From Periplaneta americana (taxonomy: Eukaryota; Arthropoda; Insecta; Blattodea; Blattidae): 64,000 nucleotides of DNA. Under the pieces are notes generated by a model that was given only the letters and a program-made list of their open reading frames with translations, made no database searches and was not told the origin of the DNA. Both the position numbers and the translations under genes were made by a program. Below are positions 11,521 through 21,022 of this stretch, piece after piece; within the stretch, counting starts at the first letter, position 1, and each line of letters starts with the position of its first letter. The DNA lies in contig NC_091127.1 in NCBI RefSeq assembly GCF_040183065.1, forward strand, positions 111,184,834 through 111,248,833, in the 5' to 3' direction.

Positions 11521-11524
11521 ATGA

Positions 11525-11815
11525 CTAGAGACGAGAATTTCATGCACTATAAAATCCCAAAATATGCATGCATTCATGCACTATCAAACTATGAAACAAG
11601 CACGATCAAGCGAAAAATACGTTAAAACATGCATTTTTGTTCCAAATTTCTTATTTCACTTGACTTTTGTTTTTTGCACAGTTAACTAAGGTTCCTCCTC
11701 TTGTCAGTCAATATGTTTTTGTAGGCAGAAAATGACCTCTCTACATCGCAAGAAGTTATGGGTGCAAACGTGAATGAACCTTTTTGTGTTACTTAGTATT
11801 TTTTCTTTTCCTTTT
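11525..11815 (-). mobile_element. hAT transposon 3'-terminal fragment
   Basis: Contains a hAT C-terminal coding block (11683-11779, minus) and ends on the left with TAGAGACGAGAATTTCATGC, a TAGAGATG-type hAT terminus similar to that of the element at 23303. The 5' part has been lost or displaced by the SINE that begins at about 11816. Confidence 0.65.
11683..11779 (-). pseudogene. hAT dimerisation-domain fragment
   Basis: Minus-strand reading gives FAPITSCDVERSFSAYKNIL followed by a conserved TDKRRN. This is close to the canonical hAT dimerisation motif (TSCDVERSFS.YK..L.D.RR), with no stop until the natural end of the block at 11683. Upstream coding is missing. In a live element this segment stabilises the transposase oligomer. 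It is one of at least four hAT fossils in the window with this motif or its ZBED-like variant. Confidence 0.75.
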
Positions 11816-12172
11816 TCAGTCCCGATTCCTGAGGGATGAGTGGAACGGAGAAAAATTCTCTCCGGCACCGGTATTTGAACCCGGGTTTTCAGCTCTACGT
11901 GCTGACGCTCTATCCACTAAGCCACACCAGATTCCCATCCCGATGTTGGATTGAATCCTCTCAGTTTACGTTCCACCTCTTAGGTTACCTCTAGTGGCCT
12001 ACCCTCATGCACTGCGTCATAGATGCATGACAGTGGCACAATGTCCACACATGTGCAGAGGTGCATTCGTTATGAGTGACTAAATGGCCGGGATCCGACG
12101 GAATAAGCGTTCCCCCAGGAAACATCTGGCGTGGGTGAGGATTGTAAACCAAAACAACCAAAACAAAAGCCA
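11816..12172 (-). mobile_element. tRNA-derived SINE
   Basis: On the minus strand, GTGTGGCTTAGTGGATAGAG (box A) and GGGTTCAAATACC (box B) are correctly spaced for a tRNA-like Pol III promoter, with the body running left to about 11816. It lies beside, and probably inserted into, the hAT fragment at 11525-11815. TSDs not clear. Confidence 0.7.
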
Positions 12173-12174
12173 AT

Positions 12175-12495
12175 GCATTTTATAAGTTTATAACATATTT
12201 CCAGTTTCTTATGGTTGTTGTGATGTTCTTTTGTACTTCTAATAAACAGATATTGTTCCCTTTCTATTCAGTAAATTTCATAAAAGTTCAAAGTGAAGTC
12301 TAAGTTCGCGTTTCGTGGTAAACTAGTTGTTGTTACATGTAAGAGCGTAAATATACTCTATAAAGAGTGGTAGTGTTTAAGTGATTAATTAATAAGTAAT
12401 AACATAGTTTATATATAGAGACTGTTAGTGTGTAAGTGATTAATGAATAATACAGTTTTCAATTTGAAGTATCAGTCTTTGTGCCAACATAGCCA
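12175..12495. other. No gene recognised
   Basis: AT-rich. A short imperfect repeat (TAAGTGATTAATTAATAAGT near 12378 and GTAAGTGATTAATGAATAAT near 12432) is the only structure I see. Confidence 0.45.
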
Positions 12496-12496
12496 T

Positions 12497-12930
12497 AATG
12501 TCGCACTGGCGGTGTATAAATCCTCCGAACGTGTTTTGTTACGTGTATGGTGAATATACGACTAAATCTCAAAGAAAAGCCATTTCATCTGTGATTAAGA
12601 AAGCATACTAACTGTATTTTAAATGCAAATTAGATAATCAGGACAAAAATTTTGCACACCAGACATGTTGCAGTAAATGTTCTCGATATTGGACTAGATG
12701 GTTAAACGGCTCTCATCCTTCGATGCCATTTACTATTCCGATGGCATGGAGACAACAAATAGACCATTTCACAGATTGATATTTTTGTTTAACAAAAGTT
12801 TCAGGCCTTACCTAAAAAAATAAACACTCCATTATACATCCAAATTTGCCCTCAGCCATAAGACCTATTAAGCACGACGATTCTCTTCTGATATTAAACC
12901 ACTTGAAAAATGTGTGCTGTAATGATTTCT
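12497..12930 (+). pseudogene. Cysteine-rich zinc-binding-like ORF remnant, family unnamed
   Basis: One plus frame stays nearly open from 12497, interrupted by stops at about 12608 and 12778. It carries NVFCYVYGEYTTKSQRKA, then DKNFAHQTCCSKCSRYW and GSHPSMPFTIPMAWRQQ, then YFCLTKVSGL, and further on LPSAIRPIKHDDSLL. The spaced Cys/His pattern (FCYV-GE, HxxCCxxC, YFC) looks like a small zinc-binding N-terminal domain. I recall similar frames scattered in many insect genomes, which suggests mobile origin, but I cannot name the family. The Cys expected in FCYVCGE is Tyr here. Confidence 0.5.
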
Positions 12931-12934
12931 TTTC

Positions 12935-13625
12935 AGAAGTGTTAATTTAATGTAAGACAAATCATGTCAGTAAGAATTATTACAATTTATTTCTGATATC
13001 AGGAGAAGCGTATTTCTGTTTAAAAATGCAATCACTAAGCCACAAGTGAATTCCCTCAATCCTTGCTACCCTAAGGAGAGAGGGAGAGGAATGCTAGGAG
13101 TTGATTCTGCTACGAATCTACGAACTACTCGCTTTGCCAGCCACAATGCAGGCCGCACTTCTTAGAATTATTGCAGTAGCCGTGATGTTGCCAAATGTTT
13201 CAAAGAAACATAACGATTTCTTTTAAAACGGTAAATGTTAGAAAACCTTATTCATATTTTTCAAATGTCTCCTCATGATCTATTACCAATTTCATTTCGG
13301 TGCAGTGGTAACCTTCCACTCTGTATAAAATACTGTACGCTAAAATATGCTTATAATTGTAATGATTTAACATTATATTTTAATCGCTCTATATTAAATG
13401 GTATAAAATATAACATATTTAGGCTACTTTATAAAGTTGTTGTTCAACTCTATCAATTAGTATGTTTTATCTGGCATCTCTTTAAAAAGGGCAGTTATCC
13501 TCTTTGGATTTACTCTTTCATAGTGTTGATGAGAATGTTTTTATAAGATACGAGGCATGCATTCAAGAAAGAGGTCGTCACTTCAACATCAGACTATATT
13601 GCCAGTTAAATTAGAGTATGATTAT
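12935..13625. other. No gene recognised
   Basis: AT-rich. The short hydrophobic ORF at 13235-13546 has no family signature and looks like chance reading. Confidence 0.5.
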
Positions 13626-13636
13626 TATGTCTAGAA

Positions 13637-14644
13637 CAGCGTTTCTCAAACTTTTTTGAAGTGGGGACTACTTTTTTAAGTCAGAACAGTTTCGCGGACC
13701 ACCTTACTCTTGTTCCCTTCGAAAGCAAATTTATCATTTTTGTAGCATATTTTAATACCAGTATACTTATATTTTAAAATGGAAACGAAATGGTACTCAC
13801 ATTAATGAGATTCTTGCACAGTTGTTCTATACTTGGATATATGCTGGCAAGCTTAAGTCGGAGATAGTCACATACATTAAGTCGATTTCGGTATTTTGTT
13901 TTTATTACAGTTACTGATGAAAACCCTTTCTCACACAGATATGTAGAAGCAAACTGAATTATAATATCTAAAGCACCATTGTACAGTTCACTATATTCTC
14001 TTTTCACTTGTGATGAGGTCCAGAAATTAACGACACCTTCCGCTTCGAATTTCATTTTAAGTCCGGTGTCATTCGAGACTTCAATTAACTGTTCTCTTTT
14101 ACTCTATGAAACTTTATTATTTTCAATATCGCAATGAAAGGGATCACGAATCCATGAAAATTCGTCATATTTACTTGGAAAATAAGTTTCAAATTGTGAC
14201 CTAGAGTTATATTATTGGTGTACGACGTACAGTACGTAACCATTTCAATGTGCAGACTGGATGTCGGTAAAACTATTTAAAAAGTCATAAATACATGAAA
14301 AGGTTCGGTAGTTTGGTCCTGTTATAAATTCAGGCGGTCCCTGGCTAGGTTACAGGCGCCAGATGTGCGGGGAAAAGATGGCGAGAAACACCACGTTCAT
14401 AGTGCTTCAAATTCCTCTTTTGTTGTTGAGAGTAGAGTGGGAAGTCGGTAGACAGGTAGGGTAATAAATTTCATTAAATGTCAATACTGGGAGAAAAGTG
14501 AAAGGCGATTGCCATGTGTCATTTCGAAACGCTGAGATTTTCAGCTATAGTAGATACGCAATTCGTTTGAATTTTATTTTTCGTTCTGTCTTTTTTGAAG
14601 GACCACAAGGGCATACCTCGAGGACCATAGTTTGAGAAACGCTG
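13637..14644 (-). mobile_element. hAT element, internally deleted
   Basis: Ends CAGCGTTTCTCAAAC (13637) and GTTTGAGAAACGCTG (to 14644) are perfect 15-bp inverted repeats. Flanks GTCTAGAA (13629-13636) and GCCTAGAA (14645-14652) form an 8-bp TSD with one mismatch, the hAT hallmark. At 1008 bp it is far shorter than an autonomous hAT (usually 2.5-5 kb). Only a C-terminal coding piece remains. Confidence 0.92.
13774..14055 (-). pseudogene. hAT (ZBED/SCAND3-like) transposase C-terminus
   Basis: The 93-aa minus-strand frame includes FASTYLCEKGFSSVTVIKTK followed by YRNRLNV and LRLKLASIYPSIEQL. This is the C-terminal dimerisation helix of the ZBED5/SCAND3-like hAT branch (consensus YLCE-GFS-L..IKtKyRNRL....LR..Ls...P). 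The catalytic domain and BED finger are missing, consistent with the deletion-derivative length of the host element. The frame is open over the block, so decay is by deletion more than by point mutation. Confidence 0.85.
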
Positions 14645-14654
14645 GCCTAGAAAA

Positions 14655-15005
14655 TCGGCCAGCATTTTAACGAGCAACGGTCGGCGCAATGCTTTACAGA
14701 ATTGAAATGCTGTGCAGTCGGCAGGCTCCAAGTAACGAGGCCACCATTTAGTACTCTATATGCATTATATTATCGTTTATACGTACAGTAATTGTTTCAG
14801 CTTTTAACATCGTACACCTTTCAGCTATTTCCACAATACTACCTTTTCATACAGTCTGCGCACAAAGTGCGTATACACATTACATAGTATACATGTTCAT
14901 TAAATTAAATTACATTACCTACAAGCTGATGTGCCATGTTCGTGCTGGTGAGGTTGGCACTATTGCTGCACATTGTTGACGCTCTGACAATCGCAATGCG
15001 TGGCA
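14655..15005. other. No gene recognised
   Basis: AT-rich spacer with no signature. Confidence 0.45.
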
Positions 15006-15009
15006 GCAG

Positions 15010-15525
15010 ACTGTTAGTTGAAGGAATGGCTGACACAAGTCAATATACGATTGAGGAACGCTGTGTGGGTCCATGAGCGTCAAATTAATGGAAAATCAAT
15101 TAAAAATGTCATGGATGATTTCGTTGCGCGTTTGAGGAGGCAGCACCGACAAGGATGACTTTGTTGCTGTGGGAAAACAAAAGCTTTCACAACGGAAAGT
15201 GTTTACGAAGCGCGACGCGCCAAGAAGGCTATCCACAAGGCTTGAACGTTGTGCAGATGTGGCACACACTGTGCAACGATCTCCGGTCAAATCTGCTGCT
15301 GAGTTGGAACCATGTGAAAACATATTAAATTGGACCTGAAATTGAAATGTTGGCGTCCATTGAATGTTAATAAATTATCAGATGGTATTTTGGAAAGACG
15401 CGTGGACGCTTGTGGTCGGATGCTGCAACAATTTCCAACATTGCCTCACCAGGCAGAGGTAATGATTTCTGACGAATGCGCCATTTATCGCAGCTCCCGC
15501 TGATGCACTGGAAAATGCGGTGCAC
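15010..15525 (+). pseudogene. Tc1/mariner-like transposase N-terminal half, decayed
   Basis: Plus-strand blocks in different frames follow transposase order: YTIEERCVWVHERQINGKSI (first HTH, near 15040-15100), AHTVQRSPVKSAAELE (second HTH entry, near 15260-15310), LKLKCWRPLNVNKLSDG, then RMLQQFPTLPHQAEVMISDE with CAIYRSS (near 15420-15505), where the D of SDE would be the first catalytic Asp. Frame changes and stops separate the blocks and no C-terminal half follows. Family membership (Tc3-like, as insect proteins of this type are often named) is from memory of related sequences. Confidence 0.65.
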
Positions 15526-15559
15526 GCAGCTTTCTAGACAGCGACCCAACGTTGGTTAA

Positions 15560-16515
15560 CATGAACAAGAGAACATGGCGGCGCATTCGACTATGCAGAG
15601 ACCACAGAGGGACACATACGGATGTTTTGGATTCCTAAGAGGTACGTTGCGCCTCTTGTAATGTGTATATAGACTTCGTAATGTAATGTGTACTCGTATA
15701 CGGACATTGTACACACAATTTACAGTATCATTCTGTTGCTTCAAGGCAAAGTATGATGCCATTTCTTGCTGTTTTTCAATTGAACGACCGTACATAAAAC
15801 CATAGTAATAATGTTTCAAAACAACGGACTAGAGAGAAAAAAATTACTTTTGTCACAATAAAGATAATATCAGGATGCACACAAAATATCGCAAAATCTC
15901 ATTTTCGCCATAAATTAGCATAGAAATCACATTTTGCTTTGAAACCACAGCATTAGAAAGTTGTTTTATAAAATTTCAGATTCTTTCAAAGTATTTATAA
16001 TTCCCGTATCACGACACCATAGTTCCATTTTCACTCACTCTTCATTATTTAACTAGGAATAATTTGATGAGAATTAAATTGTTCTCCGATCTATCAAGCA
16101 AATTGGCGGTGCACCGTTAGCTTTCCATTAATCAGTTTTCCACTTCATAGAGCTAAGTCAAATCTAACTGAAGAAAGACAACGTTTTAATCTGTTTTCGC
16201 GTGGCAGTCTCGTTTTAATCATCATCCGCCTCCCATGATGGACCGCAAACAAATTGGAACACTGCAAATTGATCTATGGATTAGATTCTGTTCCTAGGGG
16301 GAACACTTCTTCCTCTATCATGTTTTAGCCATAATAGCCCGTTACGGTATCATTCCACCGTTTCAGCGGACGGCCCAAAACCTTTATTCTCGTGGATAGT
16401 AATTTAGATTCTGACAAGGTATTCTTTGATAAGTAATTCTAAGGAAATGAGATTTGAATTTGGTTCTACAATTTTGAATGTTTACTAAAATGTCATCAAT
16501 TTTTAAATCTTCAAA
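15560..16515. other. No gene recognised
   Basis: AT-rich. The segment 15875-15960 (CACAAAATATCGCAAAATCT and onward) looks like a dispersed repeat, but I cannot bound it. Confidence 0.4.
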
Positions 16516-16519
16516 TAAT

Positions 16520-16765
16520 CAAATACTCTCCAAGTATAGCAGTTTGCAGTTCTTCTTATTTCATTGACAGTGTTTCGGTGGTCATCCTCATCATATTACG
16601 TATGGACCAAGATATGTAACTTACTTTTGGGTTTCTTTCGTACCTCTTCATTTCTTTTCTGCAACTACAATAATAGCAAGAGTATGAGTTTTATTTTTAT
16701 TGGGCTTATCATCAAACTGTTCATCTTAATGAAAATTCTCCTTATGTTCCATGCTGTACAATTAA
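16520..16765 (-). pseudogene. Possible LINE reverse-transcriptase fragment
   Basis: Minus-strand pieces (MNSLMISPIKIK, then VTYLGPYVI, then RNTVNEIRRTANCY in shifting frames) follow the usual RT order of K-TK, then YLG, then a basic I-R-A stretch. Heavily frameshifted. The pattern could be coincidence. The adjacent SINE starts at about 16773. Confidence 0.3.
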
Positions 16766-16772
16766 ATATATT

Positions 16773-16935
16773 TTCGGCCCGGGTTCAGATCCTGATTGGG
16801 CAAGTTACCTGGTTGAGGTTTCTCCTAGGTTTCCCTTCAACCCATTAAGAGCAAATGCTGGGTAACTTTCGGTGCTGGACCCTGGACTCATTTTTCCGGC
16901 ATTATCAGCTTCATATCATTCAGCAGTTGATGAAG
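16773..16935 (+). mobile_element. SINE fragment, box B onward
   Basis: CCCGGGTTCAGATCC (box B), then GGGCAAGTTACCTGGTTGAG and the body to GAAGCATCGTAAAATAAC. The same family as the complete minus-strand copy at 31153-31391. The tRNA-like 5' part with box A is missing. Confidence 0.75.
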
Positions 16936-16939
16936 CATC

Positions 16940-17635
16940 GTAAAATAACTGACAATTTTTTTTCTTTTTTCCATCTTGTGTCATTTTACATGCCAAGGTT
17001 ATCATCAAATTTTCCATTCGGCTTCTTTCATTATGAGACTTGTAAGCAATTATTAAGTACTTCCAATTGCGGTGGGGAGGAGACTGATCAAGGAGAAGGA
17101 AGTCCAGAGTTCAGCTCTTGGACAAGCTTATAGGATACAGCATTTCCCTTGCATCTAATGAACCGATGTACCGCCGTAACTCGGTCGCAATTTTAGTGCA
17201 CCATGAGCAGGTGAAGGGCGTGGTTTTGAGTAGGAGAGGTTACAGTCAAATTATCAACATACATACATAGGTATACATACATACATACATACATACATAC
17301 ATACATACATACATACATAGGCTTACATATCTATTATAATTAAGGAAGAAAGTTTAAAATAGTAATGAATTTACTGCTACTTTTTGTAAGGCATCTAAAA
17401 AGGGATGTGACGTCACAACACACATTAAACTCTATGCAGACACATCCTACCGGATTCTATGTTCTAGCTAACCGTGTTTCAGGATATGCGAGCTTCTCTG
17501 ATTGTACTGGTAACTGCATTTGACTGTCCATCATTCTTGTATTAAAAAAAAAGATGGTTGAAGGAGAATTCAGGAAGGCGCAAACCGAAATCTATCATGA
17601 CTAGATTCACACACGATACCCTTATTCGTGATGGG
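16940..17635. other. Spacer with a TACA microsatellite
   Basis: No gene seen. A (TACA)n microsatellite with a few interruptions runs at 17258-17320. Confidence 0.6.
17258..17320. repeat. (TACA)n microsatellite
   Basis: About fifteen tetranucleotide units, interrupted once near 17268-17274. Confidence 0.95.
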
Positions 17636-17639
17636 AACG

Positions 17640-17990
17640 AATGCTTCCTATCGGTCGAAATTCGGAGCATCAAGGTGACAGGGTAAGCTGCGGTGGCTGA
17701 ATGGTCTACACTAATGTCCTGAAATGTTTGAACATGACAGAGGCAACCAAGACACTACAAACGTCATACGAAATAACTAATCGCAAGATCTGTGCTAAAA
17801 TCATTAAGCGATTAAAATATGAAGGAGTGGTGGAAAACAGCGAATATTTTTATAACAGAGTGAAACAAACAAGACATGTCTCTTCCTGCAGAACATCGGC
17901 GAATACCGAACTTCGCCATACTCAACAAATTTGAACAGAACATAACGCCAGTAATGCACGACGTGTCTACATCTTTAACCTGTCACGCAA
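17640..17990 (+). repeat. Unclassified dispersed repeat, copy 1
   Basis: Matches 24873-25560 over about 300 bp, including GAGGCAACCAAGACACTACA, AATCGCAAGATCTGTG and GAATATTTTTATAACA. A plus-strand frame (17701-17934) reads NRKICAKIIKRLKYEGV, then EYFYNRV. The other copy reads NRKICVKILKRLKDEGV, then EYFYNKV, so the frame survives in both copies. Function unknown; it may be a fragment of a mobile-element ORF or an untranslated repeat that happens to stay open. Confidence 0.6.
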
Positions 17991-18400
17991 GCAGTACGAG
18001 TTCGAGTTCAGGTCTGGAATTTGTCATTAAATAATTCATAGTAATATTGGGGCAGACAAGGTCGCAGTAAGTTCTGGCTTCTTCTCGGGGTTCTTCCGTA
18101 TTCTCAGGTTAGGCATAAACACAATTCCGTCCGATTTCTACATCACCATTCTATAGCAGGCCTGCACAAGGTTTGCGCTCTCCGAGCCGGCTCACAGCTC
18201 ATGAGCGGAATGCAGATATTAGCTGCGCTCTGTATAAGTGTGGACTGGAAGAAGGAGTGATCTCGTACAAAATATACACAAAAAGAAGTACTATTACGAG
18301 TGTTTATGGAATTAACTCCCGTTTAGTGTTTGCAAAGCTATCTTGGACTATTATTAATTAATAAAGAAATATTTATTTTACAGAAATAATAGAAATTCTA

Positions 18401-18957
18401 TACTTACTTACAAATGGCTTTCAAGGAACCCGAAGGTTCATTGCCGCCCTCACATAAGCCCGCCAGCGGTCCCTATCCTGTGCAAGATTAATCCAGTCTC
18501 TATCATCATACCCCACCTCCCTCAAATCCATTTTAATATTATCCTCCCATCTACGTCTCGGCCTCCCTAAAGGTCTTTTTCCCTCCGGTCTCCCAACTAA
18601 CACTCTATATGCATTTCTGGATTCGCCCATACGTGCTACATGCCCTGCCCATCTCAAACGTCTGGATTTTAAGTTCCTAATTATGTCAGGTGAAGAATAC
18701 AATGCGTGCAGTTCTGTGTTGTGTAACTTTCTCCATTCTCCTGTAACTTCATCCCGCTTAGCCCCAAATATTTTCCTAAGCACCTTATTCTCAAACACCC
18801 TTAACCTATGTTCCTCTCTCAGAGTGAGAGTCCAAGTTTCACAACTATACAGAAGAACCGGTAATATAACTGTTTTATAAATTCTAACTTTCAGATTTTT
18901 GGACAGCAGACTGGATGATAAGAGCTTCTCAACCGAATAATAACACGCATTTCCCAT
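18401..18957 (-). pseudogene. LINE ORF2 C-terminus, open 178-aa frame
   Basis: From 18957 to 18421 an uninterrupted minus-strand frame reads MGNACYYSVEKLLSSSLLSK, then VRIYKTVILPVLLYSCETW, then WRKLHNTELHALYSSPDII, then RRLRWAGHVARMGESRNAYR and the GRP-rich tail RPEGKRPLGRPRRRWEDNI. It ends RAAMNLRVP and is followed by the 3' tail repeat GTAAGTAAGTA. It is the best preserved of the copies of this family in the window and the only one without a frameshift here, so it is the youngest by that measure. No RT active site is present because the copy is 5'-truncated. It sits inside the hAT at 18157-19552, so it inserted after that hAT. Confidence 0.9.
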
Positions 18958-19024
18958 ATAGCTACTTAAATGTACAATATCATTTTGTAATATTTTTATT
19001 TATCAGTATATCAAAACGAGGTTT

Positions 19025-19305
19025 TATGCTGTTGGCAGCTGAAAGGAACAGTAGCCTACTGATCGTAATGAAACATCAGTTACAGATGTTCGATGTTTGT
19101 CTTTATTAAAGTTGATTATAGAAAACAGTTGCTCACAAATCTAATGTTTAGCCAAGCATAGCAATCATTTTCACAGCCAGCCTGTGTAGTCGGGATATTA
19201 TTGCTAATGTTTAGTCTTGTAAAACTCAACCAGACTAGTAGTATTATTCAAACGATCTTTAGCCCTTAGGTCACATTGAAGATCAGTAAGTTCGAGCTGT
19301 AAATA
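19025..19305 (-). pseudogene. hAT transposase C-terminal remnant
   Basis: Minus-strand frame with a few stops: LQLELTDLQCDLRAKDRL, then SLVEFYKTKH, then CEQLFSIINFNKDKHRTSVT followed by DVSLRSV. The order (LQ.EL.DLQ.D, then CE..FS.mn.nK.k.Rs.l.d..L..v) is that of the SCAND3/GTF2IRD2-like hAT C-terminus. It lies between the nested LINE and the right hAT terminus, as expected for the 5' side of a minus-strand gene whose remainder is deleted. Confidence 0.7.
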
Positions 19306-19561
19306 GTTAAATGTTATATGTCATGTTCCGTTTTTTAGATTCCGCCATACTGTACTGTAGCAGTAGGTAAAAGCAACGTGAAACGGTTACTGAGAATAAG
19401 CCTACACACTGCACTCCACTAGATAACTGAGTGATCGTTTCCCTCTCCTCTACCTAGGGCAAGTCTATGTAATTCTGACATATCTTCCTCTCCGTTTCGG
19501 CGAGCGATAAACACGGGTCTCCCGCTCGTTGAGCGCTGTTTGTGCAGGTATGTTCTATAGC

Positions 19562-20058
19562 ATTCCGACATCACCGACTGGCGACGCAAGGAGAGGGCTG
19601 GTGTAAAGACAAGTGAGACTACCTTCTCCAAACCTGGATACTTGGTGTGGGTTGGGAATGCGCCTAATTGTAAGTCTTCGTAAAAGTTCACTCAACTGAA
19701 CGTAACGCTAGGATTCGCCCTCCCCCTTCAGGATGATGATAATATGCATCGTCATGGACTAATCTTGAACCATTAATTTTTGTCTATTGTTACAAGTTTT
19801 TACTTTTGCAACTGCGCGGGAATAGTTGTAAAGTAGAGGACGAAATGAGCAGTGTCTTGTTGCCGTGGCAAGATGTTACTACTTCTCTTGCGCACATCTC
19901 GTTTCCATTCTGCGCACATTTCTCTCCGCGTATAATAGGATTTTGGATCCTGTGCGAAGAGCAATGTCAACGTTTGATGATGTGACTGTAGCTATCGCTG
20001 ATGATGTTTTGTTTCTTGTTACTATCAGCCACAATGGAAGCGACGAAAAAGGTCTTCA
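19562..20058. other. No gene recognised
   Basis: Mixed composition. Several short ORFs without family signature. Confidence 0.4.
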
Positions 20059-20059
20059 T

Positions 20060-20279
20060 TTTGGACGTGCAAATATCTCAGAAGAGAGAAAACTGGAATC
20101 ATGGTTGAAAAATAACTTTTTTTTTTTATTTTATAGTTCCCCGCCCATACTTTTCTGCCAAAAATTGATGGGCATTTCTTATAATTCGGACCTAAGGTCT
20201 GCCAAAGGCAAGGATACTTTCTATAGTCCTCAACAAGACTGCATACTTTTCTCATGAGACCCATCCTCAACACTCTCAC
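20060..20279 (-). pseudogene. Possible MADF-domain-like fragment
   Basis: The 84-aa minus-strand ORF reads VCSLVEDYRKYPCLWQTLGP followed by NYKK near its start. The pattern (L-E-y-r-ypcLW-....-Y-k) is that of the first helices of MADF domains, found in insect transcription factors and in the accessory protein of PIF/Harbinger transposons. The later conserved W and helix are not convincing here. A host gene exon is less likely because no other exon or splice context is visible. A profile search would decide. Confidence 0.35.
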
Positions 20280-20289
20280 ATACAGAAAA

Positions 20290-20636
20290 TGTACAAGGAA
20301 GTGTTCGAAAAACTAATCCCACTGCATCAAGGCTGTATAAATATTCGCAATGAAAATACCAACTCCTACGCAAGACCGCAACTCAACTGGTGGAGAGGCA
20401 TGTAGGTCCCCGTCTACGGTTTGCAGAGCGGGAGACTTGCGCATGCTTCGGCAGGTGTCGTGCGTACACATTTTATTCCTGCCTCTCGCCTTGCGCATAT
20501 TATGTGCTTAATTGGCACCCAATTGCTTCTCTCTCATTCTTACGCAGTTGTGTAAATGGAAACGCCGGTTAAAAAGCTATTAAGAAACTTGCTTCCCAGT
20601 GCTAATAGAAAAACATGGGGAATGTTGTAGGACCTC
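20290..20636. other. No gene recognised
   Basis: Short spacer. No signature. Confidence 0.4.
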
Positions 20637-20637
20637 T

Positions 20638-21021
20638 TTAAGTCAATCGCGAAATTGCAAAATGTGTCTTGGCAAAAGTAACGAAAGCGATAAGTTTTCG
20701 TTGCACACTGACACAATACACCAGTCGTAATATTCCTTCCTTGTAAGAATCTTTAAACAAGAATAGATGTAACAGTAAAATTCTACTACGGATAACGAAC
20801 ATGGAAGTGACAAGAATGTAAATAAAAATCAGGAGAAATGTTATACCAATTGAATCGAATGCAAGCTGTTGAAGTAACGCACGCTGTGAAATCACAACAG
20901 TGAAATGGTGATTTTTAATGACGTAAAATTTTGAAATATCTTTCGCATATTGTTTAAATTTTAATCGGTAAAGATGAACGATTAAGTTTCCCAATATCAT
21001 GAAATATGCTATATATCCCAT
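20638..21021 (-). other. Unrecognised hydrophobic ORF, 127 aa
   Basis: The ORF has two or three hydrophobic stretches (GYIAYFMILGNLIVHL, then SIGITFLLIFIYILVTSMFV and ILLLHLFLF) separated by basic segments. It could be an exon-like fragment of a multi-pass membrane protein, but AT-rich DNA often yields such reading by chance. I see no family motif, no TE context and no splice evidence. I do not call it a gene. Confidence 0.15.
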
Positions 21022-21022
21022 T

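Larger units (their letters stand above)
18157..19552 (-). mobile_element. hAT element with nested LINE
   Basis: Ends CAGGCCTGCACAA (18157) and TTGTGCAGGTATG (to 19552) are 13-bp inverted repeats with two mismatches. The flanks are an identical 8-bp TSD, TTCTATAG (18149-18156 and 19553-19560). The interior holds a minus-strand LINE fragment (18401-18957) and a minus-strand hAT coding remnant (19025-19305). Removing the LINE leaves about 840 bp of hAT sequence. Confidence 0.9.

Noticed and set aside
19865..20257. 130-aa plus-strand ORF
   Set aside because: No family signature; overlaps the possible MADF-like minus-strand frame.
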